Below are positions 56,490 through 64,000 of a stretch of 64,000 nucleotides of DNA, piece after piece. A program made the position numbers and the translations under genes. The stretch is taken from positions 62,001 through 126,000 of the forward strand of contig JADJHJ010000009.1 in the NCBI GenBank assembly GCA_016707605.1, in the 5' to 3' direction. The first letter of the stretch is position 1, and every line of letters begins with the position of its first letter. Source of the DNA: Candidatus Promineofilum glycogenicum. Lineage in GTDB: Bacteria > Chloroflexota > Anaerolineae > Promineifilales > Promineifilaceae. Below the pieces are notes generated by a model. It saw nothing but the letters and a program-made list of their open reading frames with translations. It was not told the origin of the DNA and did no database searches.

Positions 56490-57455
56490 TTGGCAATCAA
56501 TAATCTAGTTATGCCGAAGATCGAAAGCGCGGCCATGTCGGCGGAGTATGGCAAGTTCGTGATCGGCCCGCTGGAGCGCGGCTACGGCACGACGCTGGGC
56601 AATGCCCTGCGGCGCGTCTTGCTGGCCTCGCTGCCCGGCGCGGCGGTCACGTCCATTCGCGTCACCGACGTGCCGCATGAGTTCTCGGCCATCACCGGCG
56701 TGCGCGAAGACATGATGCAGTTCATTCTGCACATCAAGCAGTTGCGCCTGCGCCTGGTCAACACCGAAATCGCCCGGATGCGCCTGGAAGTCCAGGGCGC
56801 CGGCCCGGTCACCGCGGCCGACATCCAGGCCCCGCCGGAAGTGGAGATCATCAACCCCGACCTCTATCTGTTCACGGTCGACTCCGACGACACTTTTCTC
56901 GAAGTCGAGATGATGGCCGAGACGGGGCGGGGCTATTCGCCGGCCGAAGAGCGCGGACGCCTGCCCATCGGCGAGCTGCCGGTCGACTCCATCTTCAGCC
57001 CCATCCGCCGCGTGGCCTACGAGGTCGAGAAGACCCGCGTTGGCCAGGTGGCTGACTACGACCGGATCGTGATGGAGATCTGGACCGACGGCACGTTGAA
57101 GCCCGAAGAGGCGCTGGCCCAGGCGGCGCAGTTGCTCATGCAGCACCTGCGGCCTATCGCCGGCGTCAGCGAAGAGAGCTTCGCCGCCATCGAAGAAGAG
57201 CGCCACGAAGAGATGATCCCCAACGAGATCTACGACACGCCCATCGAGCAACTCGACCTGAGCGTGCGCGTCTTCAACTCGCTCAAGCGCACCGGCATCA
57301 CCAAGGTCGGTGAGATGCTGGAGATGCTAGACCGCGGCGAAGAGACGATGCTGGCCATCCGCAACTTCGGCGACAAGTCGCTGGACGAGCTGAAGCAGCA
57401 GCTTCGCCTGAAGGGGTTTCTCGCCGAAGAGGACGAGGTCAAGCGGTCGGCGTAG
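56490..57455 (+). CDS. rpoA: RNA polymerase alpha subunit
   Basis: A 321-residue subunit. The N-terminal assembly domain has GPLERGYGTTLGNALRRVLL and IKQLRLRLVNTE; after a linker the C-terminal domain (about 245-315) includes RTGITKVGEMLEML and RNFGDKSLDELKQQLRLKG for contact with UP elements and regulators such as Crp. TTG start preceded by AAGGGAGG. Standard length. Confidence 0.98.
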   Translation: MAINNLVMPKIESAAMSAEYGKFVIGPLERGYGTTLGNALRRVLLASLPGAAVTSIRVTDVPHEFSAITGVREDMMQFILHIKQLRLRLVNTEIARMRLEVQGAGPVTAADIQAPPEVEIINPDLYLFTVDSDDTFLEVEMMAETGRGYSPAEERGRLPIGELPVDSIFSPIRRVAYEVEKTRVGQVADYDRIVMEIWTDGTLKPEEALAQAAQLLMQHLRPIAGVSEESFAAIEEERHEEMIPNEIYDTPIEQLDLSVRVFNSLKRTGITKVGEMLEMLDRGEETMLAIRNFGDKSLDELKQQLRLKGFLAEEDEVKRSA

Positions 57456-57514
57456 CGCGGCGAAGCGCCGCGTAGCGCATTGCGCGAGAGGGTCTCGCGC
57501 GGAGGACACGACAC

Positions 57515-57940
57515 ATGCGACACAAAGTACATGGCCGCAGGCTCGGCCGCGACACAGCTCATCGCAACTCGCTGCGGCGCAACCTGGTCGCCGACCTGCT
57601 GTGCTTCGAACAAATCACGACGACCGAGGCCAAGGCGCGCACCATTCGCCCCGAGGCCGAGAAGATGATCACCCTGGCCAAGCGCGGTTTGGCCGAAGGC
57701 GGGGAACGGCCCGAAGCCGTCGTCCATGCCCGCCGCACGGCCGCCTCGCGCCTGCCCGGCCAGAGGACGCTGGAACTGGAAGACGGGACGTTCGAGAACG
57801 TTGACGTGGTGCGCAAGCTCTTCGATGAGATCGCCCCGCGCTACGCCGAGCGACCGGGTGGCTACACACGCATGGTGAAGATCGGCCGCCGGCCGGGCGA
57901 CAACGCCGACATGGCCGTGCTGATGCTGGTCACCGACTAA
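57515..57940 (+). CDS. rplQ: 50S ribosomal protein L17
   Basis: A 141-residue protein. MRHKVHGRRLGRDTAHRNSL and the C-terminal RPGGYTRMVKIGRRPGDNAD are typical; a stretch of about 25 residues in the middle (RLPGQRTLELEDGTFENVDV) is longer than in E. coli, as in several phyla. GGAGG lies 9 nt before the ATG. truA follows 24 bp later. Confidence 0.97.
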   Translation: MRHKVHGRRLGRDTAHRNSLRRNLVADLLCFEQITTTEAKARTIRPEAEKMITLAKRGLAEGGERPEAVVHARRTAASRLPGQRTLELEDGTFENVDVVRKLFDEIAPRYAERPGGYTRMVKIGRRPGDNADMAVLMLVTD

Positions 57941-57964
57941 GTCGCGCGGCGACAGGCGCTATAC

Positions 57965-58787
57965 GTGGCCGGCGAAGCGGCCCGAAGCTTTCGGGCCACC
58001 GTTCAGTATGACGGCGCCGCCTACTACGGTTTCCAGCGCCAGCGCCGCGGGCCAGACCGCGAAGGCGTCTCGATTCAGCAAGAGCTGGAAGAGGCGCTGG
58101 CCCGGCTGGCCGGTCATCCGGTGAGGGTGACCGGGGCCGGCCGCACCGATACCGGCGTTCACGCGCTGGGGCAGGTGGTGGGATTTACAATCGAATGGCC
58201 GAAGGGGCGCGGCGACGCGGCCCTGCTGCGGGCGCTGAACAGCAGCCTGCCGCCGGACATCGCCATTAGCGCGCTGAGCTGAAGCGCCGCCGGGGTTCCA
58301 TCCCCGGTTTGACGCGCGGCGGCGGACGTATGAGTATCGCCTGCTGAACGCGCCGGTGCGACAGCCGTTGCTGCGGCAGCGAGCCTGGCACGTGGCCGCG
58401 ACGCTGGACGAGGCGCGGATGAACGCCGCGGCGGCGCTGCTGGTTGGTGTGCACGACTTCGCTACGTTTGGCCGCCCGCCCGCGGGCGACAACACGGTGC
58501 GCGAGGTCTACAGCGCCGAGTGGCGGGGCGGTGGCGAGACGGATGATGGGCGAATGCTCGTCTTCCGCATCTGCGCCAACGCCTTCCTGTTTCGGATGGT
58601 GCGCAGTCTGGTCGGATCGTTGCGCAAGGTGGGCGACGGCAGTTGGTCGGTTGACGACTTTGCCGACGCCCTGAGCGCGCGCGACCGCCAGCGATCGGCC
58701 GCGGCTGCTCCGGCCCACGGCCTTTACTTGATAGCCGTGGAGTATGACACGCAGGCGACAGTCGCCCGACTAGGAACTAGTAACTAA
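57965..58787 (+). pseudogene. truA: tRNA pseudouridine synthase A, interrupted by a 1-base frameshift
   Basis: The combined frame gives about 273 residues, the normal length. The first part (GTG 57965, SFRATVQYDGAAYYGFQRQR) has the catalytic Asp in GRTDTGVHA; it ends at a TGA at 58280. The second part continues directly (EAPPGFHPRFDARRRTYEYR) one base out of frame; removing T58280 restores it. The rest, to VHDFATFGRPP and AFLFRMVRSLVGS, is intact. It converts U38-U40 in tRNA. Single lesion and strong conservation suggest an error in the sequence rather than loss. Confidence 0.9.
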
Positions 58788-58827
58788 CAACTAGGGACTA
58801 GCGACTAGTGATGAGTGAGGAATTGAG

Positions 58828-59286
58828 ATGAAAACTTACGTGACCAAACCGGCGGAAGTAGAACGCGCTTGGTACGTGGTGGATGCCGAGGGGCAGACGC
58901 TCGGCCGTCTGGCCTCGTCCGTGGCGACGATCCTGCGCGGCAAGCACAAGCCGATCTATAATCCGTCGGTTGACTGTGGCGACTTCGTCATTGTCATCAA
59001 CGCCGACAAAGTCGCCGTCACCGGCAAGCGGTTGGAGCAGAAGCGCTACTATCGCCACTCGCTCTACATCGGTGGCCTGAAGGAGATCACCCTGCGCGAC
59101 CAGTTGCAGCAGCACCCGGAGCGCGTCATCGAGTCGGCCGTGCGCGGCATGTTGCCCAAGAACGCGCTGGGCCGCAAGATGTTCAAGAAGTTGAAGGTCT
59201 ACGCCGGCGGCGAACACCCGCACCAGGCGCAGTTGCCGCAGCCGATGGAGTTTAGCAAGAAGTGGTCAGTGGTCAGTGACCAGTAA
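58828..59286 (+). CDS. rplM: 50S ribosomal protein L13
   Basis: A 152-residue early assembly protein. YVTKPAEVERAWYVVDAEGQ, GDFVIVINADKVAVTGKRL and RGMLPKNALGRKMFKKLKVY are diagnostic. The last seven residues (WSVVSDQ) are encoded by a GTGGTCA repeat of the intergenic family, so the element has extended the frame. GAGGA precedes the ATG. Confidence 0.97.
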   Translation: MKTYVTKPAEVERAWYVVDAEGQTLGRLASSVATILRGKHKPIYNPSVDCGDFVIVINADKVAVTGKRLEQKRYYRHSLYIGGLKEITLRDQLQQHPERVIESAVRGMLPKNALGRKMFKKLKVYAGGEHPHQAQLPQPMEFSKKWSVVSDQ

Positions 59287-59297
59287 GAGGAATCTAC

Positions 59298-59705
59298 ATG
59301 AGTGAGTATTACGAAGGAATCGGCCGGCGCAAGGAAGCCTCGGCGCGCGTGCGCATTTTCGTGCGCGATGCCGGTCAGGGCGAAGCGCCGACTTTCGTCG
59401 TCAACGACAAGCCGGTGGAAGAGTACTTCCCGCGCTACGGCGACGTTCTGATCCTCACCGGCCCGCTAGAAGCGGCTGGTCTGGCCGGTCGCGTCGACGT
59501 GACCGTGCTGATACAGGGCGGCGGCATCACCGGCCAGACGAGCGCCGTCCGGCTGGGGCTGGCGCGGGCGCTGGTCAAGTACGACGAGAACTTGCGCACC
59601 CCGCTGCGCTCGGGCGACCACCTGACACGCGACGCGCGCGTGAAGGAACGCAAGAAGCCCGGCCTGAAGCGCGCCCGCAAGGCACCGACCTACACGAAGC
59701 GTTAG
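59298..59705 (+). CDS. rpsI: 30S ribosomal protein S9
   Basis: A 135-residue protein whose C-terminal tail reaches the P-site tRNA. YYEGIGRRKEASARVRIFV and the end KKPGLKRARKAPTYTKR with its terminal Lys-Arg are diagnostic. GTGREV... of E. coli is replaced by a short insertion (RDAGQGEAPTFVVND). AGAGGAA precedes the ATG. Confidence 0.98.
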   Translation: MSEYYEGIGRRKEASARVRIFVRDAGQGEAPTFVVNDKPVEEYFPRYGDVLILTGPLEAAGLAGRVDVTVLIQGGGITGQTSAVRLGLARALVKYDENLRTPLRSGDHLTRDARVKERKKPGLKRARKAPTYTKR

Positions 59706-59795
59706 TAGCCAGTAATCAGTAGGTCAGTAGGTCAGTAGGTCAGTGATAAGTATGTGTCACTGACTTACTGACCTACTGACCTACTGACCTACTGA
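59706..59795. repeat. CAGTAGGT/ACCTACTG hairpin (rpsI-mazG)
   Basis: Left arm of CAGTAGGT octamers, loop GATAAGTATGTGTC, right arm of four CTGACCTA units. The right arm runs directly into the ATG of the next gene (CTACTGACATG), leaving no Shine-Dalgarno. Confidence 0.95.
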
Positions 59796-59796
59796 C

Positions 59797-61291
59797 ATGA
59801 CCATCACCATCATTGGCCTCGGCCCCGGAGATGCCGGCCTGATCACGCGTCAGGCCTGGCATCTCCTTTCCGCGGCCGACACCGTCTGCCTGCGCACACG
59901 CCGCCACCCGGCCGTGGCCGGGCTGCCCACTCACCTACGCCTCCACAGCTTCGACGCCATCTACGACACGGCCGACAACTTCGCCGCCGTCTACCGCGCC
60001 ATCGCCGATGAGGTGTTGCGTCTGGCGACGGACGATGACGTGCTCTACGCCGTGCCCGGCCACCCCTACGTCGGCGAGGCGACCGTTACCGCCATCGCCC
60101 GCGGCGCGGCCGAGGCGGGCATCCCCCTGCGCGTCGTCGCCGGCCTGAGCTTCGTCGAGCCGGCGCTGGCCGCGCTGGGTGTGGACGCGCTCGACGGGCT
60201 GCAACTGTTCGACGCCATCGAACTGGCCGGCTTCCTCTACCCGCCCCTCAACCCCGACGTGCCCGTGCTGCTGGGCCAGGTCTATAGCCGCCTGCTGGCC
60301 GGGGAGCTGAAGACGGCGCTGATGAGCATCTATCCGCCGGAGCAGCCCGTGGCTCTGGTGCACGCCGCCGGTGAGGCCGACGAACTCATCGAGCATCTGG
60401 CGCTGCACGAGATCGACCACAGCGAGCGCATTGACCACCTGACCAGCCTCTACATCCCCGCGCTGCCGGTCAAGGCGGGGCTGACGGCCCTGGCCGAGAC
60501 GGTGGCCGTCTTGCGCAGCCCCAACGGCTGCCCCTGGGATCGCGAGCAGACGCCCCAAAGCCTGCGCGACGGCTTCCTGGAAGAGGCCTACGAAGTGCTG
60601 GCGGCGCTGGACGCGGCCGACGACGACAACCTGCGCGAAGAGTTGGGCGATCTGCTCTATCACATCCTGATGCAGACGACGCTGGCTGCTGAGGCCGAGA
60701 GCTTTACCCTGACCGAAGTCATCGCCGGCATCGAGGCCAAGCTGAAGCGCCGCCACCCCCACGTCTGGGGCGACTGGCAGGTCAGCAGTTCGGCCGACGT
60801 GCTGCGCAATTGGGAAGTGTTGAAGCAGCGCGAGAAGAGCGACCGCGGGGATTCGGCCGCGCCCACCTCCACGCTCGACGGCATTCCCCCTGCGCTGCCC
60901 GCCCTGGCCCGCTCGCAAAAGATTCAGACCCAAGGCGCCGGCCACCGGCTTCGACTGGCCCGACATCGAGGGCGTGTTCGCCAAGCTGGCCGAGGAAGTG
61001 GCCGAAGTGCGCGCGGCGGAGACGGCCGACGACAAGCGCGCCGAACTGGGCGACGTGCTGTTCGTCGTCGTCAACCTGGCCCGCTGGCTGGGGGCCGACG
61101 CCGAGACCGCCCTGCGCCAGGCCAATGAGCGCTTTGGCCGGCGCTTTCGCGGCGTCGAGCGGTTGGCCGCCGAGCGGGGCCTGGAGTTAGCGGCGCTGTC
61201 GTTCGAGGAACTGGACGCGCTGTGGAACGAGGCCAAGGCGGCGCTTGCGCGTTCGGCCGTTACTGGTACAGTTACGCACGAACCGGACTAG
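59797..61291 (+). pseudogene. mazG: YabN-like tetrapyrrole methylase-MazG protein, 1-base frameshift
   Basis: The combined frame gives about 497 residues. Domains: a tetrapyrrole methylase (about 1-230, TIIGLGPGDAGLITRQAW), a first MazG (about 240-345, NGCPWDREQTPQSLRDGFLEEAYEVL, shown in parts), then a second MazG (KLAEEVAEVRAAETADDKRAELGDVLF) with its E-x-x-E metal site. An extra G near 60940 (GCCGGCC) shifts the frame between LARSQKIQTQ and ATGFDWPDIE. MazG hydrolyses nucleoside triphosphates. A terminal repeat arm abuts the ATG. Confidence 0.85.
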
Positions 61292-61312
61292 ACCCGGTGC
61301 GGTAGACCGACC

Positions 61313-61942
61313 GTGACAACAGTACTCAACATTGTACTCCTGTCGCTGGCGGGGTTGTCGGCTCTGGGGGCCTTATACTTCCTGACCAAGGGGTTAGGCG
61401 CCCGATCCCGCATCAACCGTCAGGCCTATAGCGTAGGGCAAGTAGAAGCCAGACGAACCACGTTGCTTAACTGGATTCGGGCGGGTTTCTTCTTCCTCGT
61501 AGCGTTGATCTTCATTGGCATTTTTGCCGTCAGGCCGCTGCTGTCCGGGCGCGAACCGGCGCCGATCCCCACCCCCACTTTACCCGTCGCCACGCCCGCG
61601 CCCGAAGTGCTCCCATCGACCACTGAGCCGACGGCAGCCACCGCGCCGGCCCAGGTCAGCCCCACCGTCCTGCCCACGTCGCCCACCGCCGCAGCTACCG
61701 CCGCCCCGACGGCCACCACCGCGCCCCAGACGGCCACCGTCAGCAGCGGCGTCGGCGTCTGGCTGCGCGGTGCGCCCAGCACGACCGGCGAACAGCTCGA
61801 GTGGCTGCTCGACGGCACCGTCGTCACCCTCCTGGCCGGCCAACAGACGGCCGACGATCTGCTCTGGCAGCAGGTGCGCACCGCGACGGGTGTCGAAGGC
61901 TGGGTGGCGCGGGATTTCCTGGCGGTGAGTGAAGGACAGTAG
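61313..61942 (+). CDS. Membrane-anchored SH3-domain protein
   Basis: A 209-residue protein with two membrane helices (about residues 5-25 and 50-75), a Pro/Thr/Ala-rich linker (about 84-143) and a bacterial SH3 domain (about 144-205, GVWLRGAPSTTGEQLEWL, WQQVRTATGVEGWVARDFL). The linker and SH3 should lie outside the membrane, where such domains bind cell-wall peptides. GTG start is uncertain. Function unknown; it is followed by a repeat hairpin. Confidence 0.75.
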   Translation: MTTVLNIVLLSLAGLSALGALYFLTKGLGARSRINRQAYSVGQVEARRTTLLNWIRAGFFFLVALIFIGIFAVRPLLSGREPAPIPTPTLPVATPAPEVLPSTTEPTAATAPAQVSPTVLPTSPTAAATAAPTATTAPQTATVSSGVGVWLRGAPSTTGEQLEWLLDGTVVTLLAGQQTADDLLWQQVRTATGVEGWVARDFLAVSEGQ

Positions 61943-62040
61943 GTCAGTGGGTCAGTAAGCCAGTAGGTCAGTAGGTCAGTGGGTCAGTAGAGGACTGACT
62001 TAGTGATCCACTGACTTACTGGTCTACTGACCTACTGGTC
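61940..62040. repeat. CAGTAGGT/CTACTGAC hairpin overlapping a coding end
   Basis: Left arm of CAGTAGGT/CAGTGGGT units, core AGAGGACTGACTTAGTG, right arm of CTACTGACC/ACTGGTC units. The right arm covers the last codons of the ABC exporter gene on the minus strand. Confidence 0.94.
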
Positions 62041-63824
62041 ACTGAATAACGCGGCGACTGATGCCGGAAGTAGGTGTCGTATAGCTCGGCGTAGTGGCCG
62101 CCCTGAGCCATGAGCTTGTGGTGGTCGCCTTCCTCGATGATTCGCCCCTGACGCAAGACGATAATGCGGTCGGCCGAGCGCACCGTGGACAGCCGGTGGG
62201 CGATGATGATCGCCGTCCGCTCGGCCATGATCAGGTCGAGCGCGGCCTGAATCTGCGACTCGGTGAACGGGTCTACGCTGGCCGTGGCCTCATCGAGAAT
62301 GAAGATGCTGGGGTTCTGCACCAGCACGCGCGTCAGGGCCACCAACTGCCGCTGGCCCATCGACAAGCGGCTGCCCCGTTCGCCCACCTCGCTGGCGATG
62401 CCGTCCGGCAGCGTCTCCAGCCACTCCCCACCACCGATCTGCCGTGCCGTGGCCTCGATGTGCTCGTCGCTGGCCTCCGGGCAGGCGTAGCGGATGTTGT
62501 CGGCCACCGTGCCGGCGAAGAGGAACGGCACCTGGGAGACGACGCCCAACTGGCGGCGGTAAGCGGTCAGGTCGAAGGAGCGGATGTCCTGCCCATCGAC
62601 ATGGATCGCGCCTTCCTGAAACTCGTAGTAGCGGGCGATGAGCTTGATGATGCTCGACTTGCCCGCCCCCGTGTGGCCGACGAGGGCGACGCTCTCGCCG
62701 GGCCGGATGTGGAGGCTGAAGTTGTCGAGCACCTGCTCCTGTGACGAGTAGCGGAAGGAGACGTGCTCGAAGACGATGTCGCCGGCCAGACGGCCGGCCG
62801 GCGCGGCGGCCGTCTGGCGCACGCTGACCTCGGTATCGACCAGGGCGAAAACGCGCTCCGTGGCCGCCAGCCCGGCCTGGAACTGGCTCCAGAAGGCCGA
62901 TAGGTTTGTCACCGGGAACCAGAAGCGATCAATTGTGGCCACGAAGATGTACCAGGAGGCAATGCTGATGGCCCCGGCGACGGCGCTGCGCCCGCCGAAG
63001 TAGACCAGCATGGCCGTGCCGACGCCGGCCAGGGCGTTGAGGGCCGGGAAGATGTTGGCCATGACGAAGGCTCGCCGGATGTTGATGCTGTAGGCCTGGG
63101 TGTTGACCTGCATGAACTCGTCGTAGATGGCCTGCTCCTGCCGGAAGTTCTTGGCCACGCGGATGCCGCTGACCGCCTCCTGGATGGCCTTGTTGACCTC
63201 GCCCAGGGCGCGCGAGCTTTGCCGCGTCACGTCGCGGGCCAGACGGCGGAAGAGCATGGCCACGGCGATGACGACCGGCGTCATGGCCAGCACCGCCAAC
63301 GCCAGCCGCCAGTCGATGCTGAACAGGACGAAGATCAGGATAAAGGCCGTCGCCAACTGGTTGATGACGTCGGTGCTGATGTTGAGCACCTCGCCGAACT
63401 CCTGTGTGTCGCTGGTGATGCGGCTGACGACGCGGCCGGAGGAGAACTCGTCGAAGAAGGACAGGTCCTGGCGCATCGTGGCCGCGAAGGCGTCGTTGCG
63501 CATGGCGTTGACCACGTCGGCAATGACCTGGGCCGTCAGATAGCGGCGGATGCCGGCCAGCGCCCACGTGCCGACGCCGGCGACGAGCACCAGCACGGCC
63601 AGCATGGTCGGGAAGCGCGCCCCGACCTCCCCGGCGGTCAGGCTGTTGGCGATGAGGATGGGCACCAGCGCGCCCAGGGCGGCCATCAGGCTGATGGCGA
63701 CGACGATGACCAGCACCTTGCGCCGGTGCGGCCGGAAGTAGCCGATGATGCGGGCGACGAGGTCGCGGTCGCTGTAGGCGCGGTCGTACTTTTCGGCGTC
63801 GATGCCGCGCATGAGTGGGGCCAT
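62016..63824 (-). CDS. ABC exporter, membrane and ATPase domains fused
   Basis: A 602-residue half-transporter of the MsbA/BmrA type. Six membrane helices occupy about residues 40-330; the ATPase domain has Walker A VGHTGAGKSSIIKLI (about 383-397), the signature LSMGQRQLVAL, Walker B IFILDEATASVD and the H-loop IAHRLSTV. Its C-terminal residues (YSVTSRSVDQ) are encoded by an intergenic repeat arm. Substrate (lipid or drug) unknown. Arginase lies 13 bp upstream on the same strand. Confidence 0.9.
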   Translation of the reverse strand: MAPLMRGIDAEKYDRAYSDRDLVARIIGYFRPHRRKVLVIVVAISLMAALGALVPILIANSLTAGEVGARFPTMLAVLVLVAGVGTWALAGIRRYLTAQVIADVVNAMRNDAFAATMRQDLSFFDEFSSGRVVSRITSDTQEFGEVLNISTDVINQLATAFILIFVLFSIDWRLALAVLAMTPVVIAVAMLFRRLARDVTRQSSRALGEVNKAIQEAVSGIRVAKNFRQEQAIYDEFMQVNTQAYSINIRRAFVMANIFPALNALAGVGTAMLVYFGGRSAVAGAISIASWYIFVATIDRFWFPVTNLSAFWSQFQAGLAATERVFALVDTEVSVRQTAAAPAGRLAGDIVFEHVSFRYSSQEQVLDNFSLHIRPGESVALVGHTGAGKSSIIKLIARYYEFQEGAIHVDGQDIRSFDLTAYRRQLGVVSQVPFLFAGTVADNIRYACPEASDEHIEATARQIGGGEWLETLPDGIASEVGERGSRLSMGQRQLVALTRVLVQNPSIFILDEATASVDPFTESQIQAALDLIMAERTAIIIAHRLSTVRSADRIIVLRQGRIIEEGDHHKLMAQGGHYAELYDTYFRHQSPRYSVTSRSVDQ

Positions 63825-63837
63825 AGTGGTTTGTCCC

Positions 63838-64000
63838 TTATAGGATGCGTTGGCCGAGCAGGGAGGCGGCCAGTTCGACGGCCAGCTCGGCCGTCTTGTT
63901 CATTTCGTCCAGAATGGGGTTGATCTCCACGATGTCGAGCGAGGCCACCCGGCCGCTGTCGCCCAGGATTTCCATCAGCAGGTGCGCCTCGCGGTAGGTC
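63838..64000 (-). CDS. rocF: Arginase, C-terminal part
   Basis: The last 53 residues of a ureohydrolase, cut by the window edge. SLDIVEINPILDEMNKTAEL is the family's closing motif and the end ASLLGQRIL is arginase-like. It converts arginine to ornithine and urea. The ABC exporter gene starts 13 bp after its stop. Confidence 0.9.
   Translation of the reverse strand, partial: TYREAHLLMEILGDSGRVASLDIVEINPILDEMNKTAELAVELAASLLGQRIL

Overview
This window is a high-GC bacterial chromosome segment. The gene content and order (str, S10, spc and alpha ribosomal operons run together, GTG/TTG starts on several informational genes, an AI-2E family transporter, LigD-type end-joining proteins, a large insertion in RpoB) suggest a filamentous or environmental Chloroflexota, probably Anaerolineae-like. 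That placement is inference from protein style; no rRNA is present to confirm it. Two long G/C homopolymers and three single-base frameshifts in otherwise intact genes suggest a draft or metagenome-derived assembly, so some breaks may be sequence errors.

Layout. 1-6.2 kb: end of a TgpA-like transglutaminase, a GAF-PAS adenylate cyclase, an AI-2E family permease, a methyltransferase and a GT4 glycosyltransferase. 6.3-14.6 kb: a YbhN-like membrane protein, 3-hydroxyacyl-CoA dehydrogenase, RNase Y, RecX and RecA separated by an ORF-poor 440-bp stretch and a terminator, then a divergent GNAT-pterin dehydratase-argF set. 14.6-20 kb (all minus strand): a cytoplasmic subtilisin, a GAF protein, a striking nonapeptide-repeat protein, a Crp/Fnr regulator and an MFS transporter carrying its own cyclic-nucleotide domain. 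With the adenylate cyclase near position 1 kb this looks like a cNMP-responsive neighbourhood, with a Crp-like palindrome at class II spacing before the repeat-protein gene. 20-29.6 kb: frameshifted pepF, initiator tRNA-Met with consensus promoter and terminator, a TPP riboswitch with consensus promoter and terminator, and a thiamine ABC transporter (thiB, thiP, thiQ) whose binding protein is separated from its permease and ATPase by a DNA-repair block (cysteine-free UDG, HhH protein, separate LigD polymerase and phosphoesterase). 29.7-33.2 kb: site-2 protease, HD protein, TyrA-like dehydrogenase, GT4.

33.3-59.7 kb is the transcription/translation superoperon: rpoB (without rpoC next to it), rpsL-rpsG-fusA-tuf, rpsJ to rpsQ, rplN to secY-adk, rpmJ-rpsM-rpsK-rpsD-rpoA-rplQ, truA (frameshifted), rplM-rpsI. 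map and infA are missing from their usual place after adk. The last 4 kb hold a YabN-like MazG protein (frameshifted), an SH3 protein, an ABC exporter and the end of arginase.

The most unusual feature is a family of about 20 intergenic elements built from tandem 7-8 base units (for example CCCCTGG, GGTTCCA, CAGTGGT, TTGTCAG) whose two arms are complementary, so each can form a long hairpin. They occupy most of the ribosomal-gene junctions longer than about 50 bp, usually end right at the next Shine-Dalgarno, and in two cases run into a coding region and supply the protein's C-terminal residues. They resemble in style the short tandemly repeated heptanucleotides known from cyanobacteria. Related but distinct inverted repeats (CAGATT type, GCAAAGACGC type, a nested palindrome, a 107-bp tandem duplication) lie in the flanking regions.
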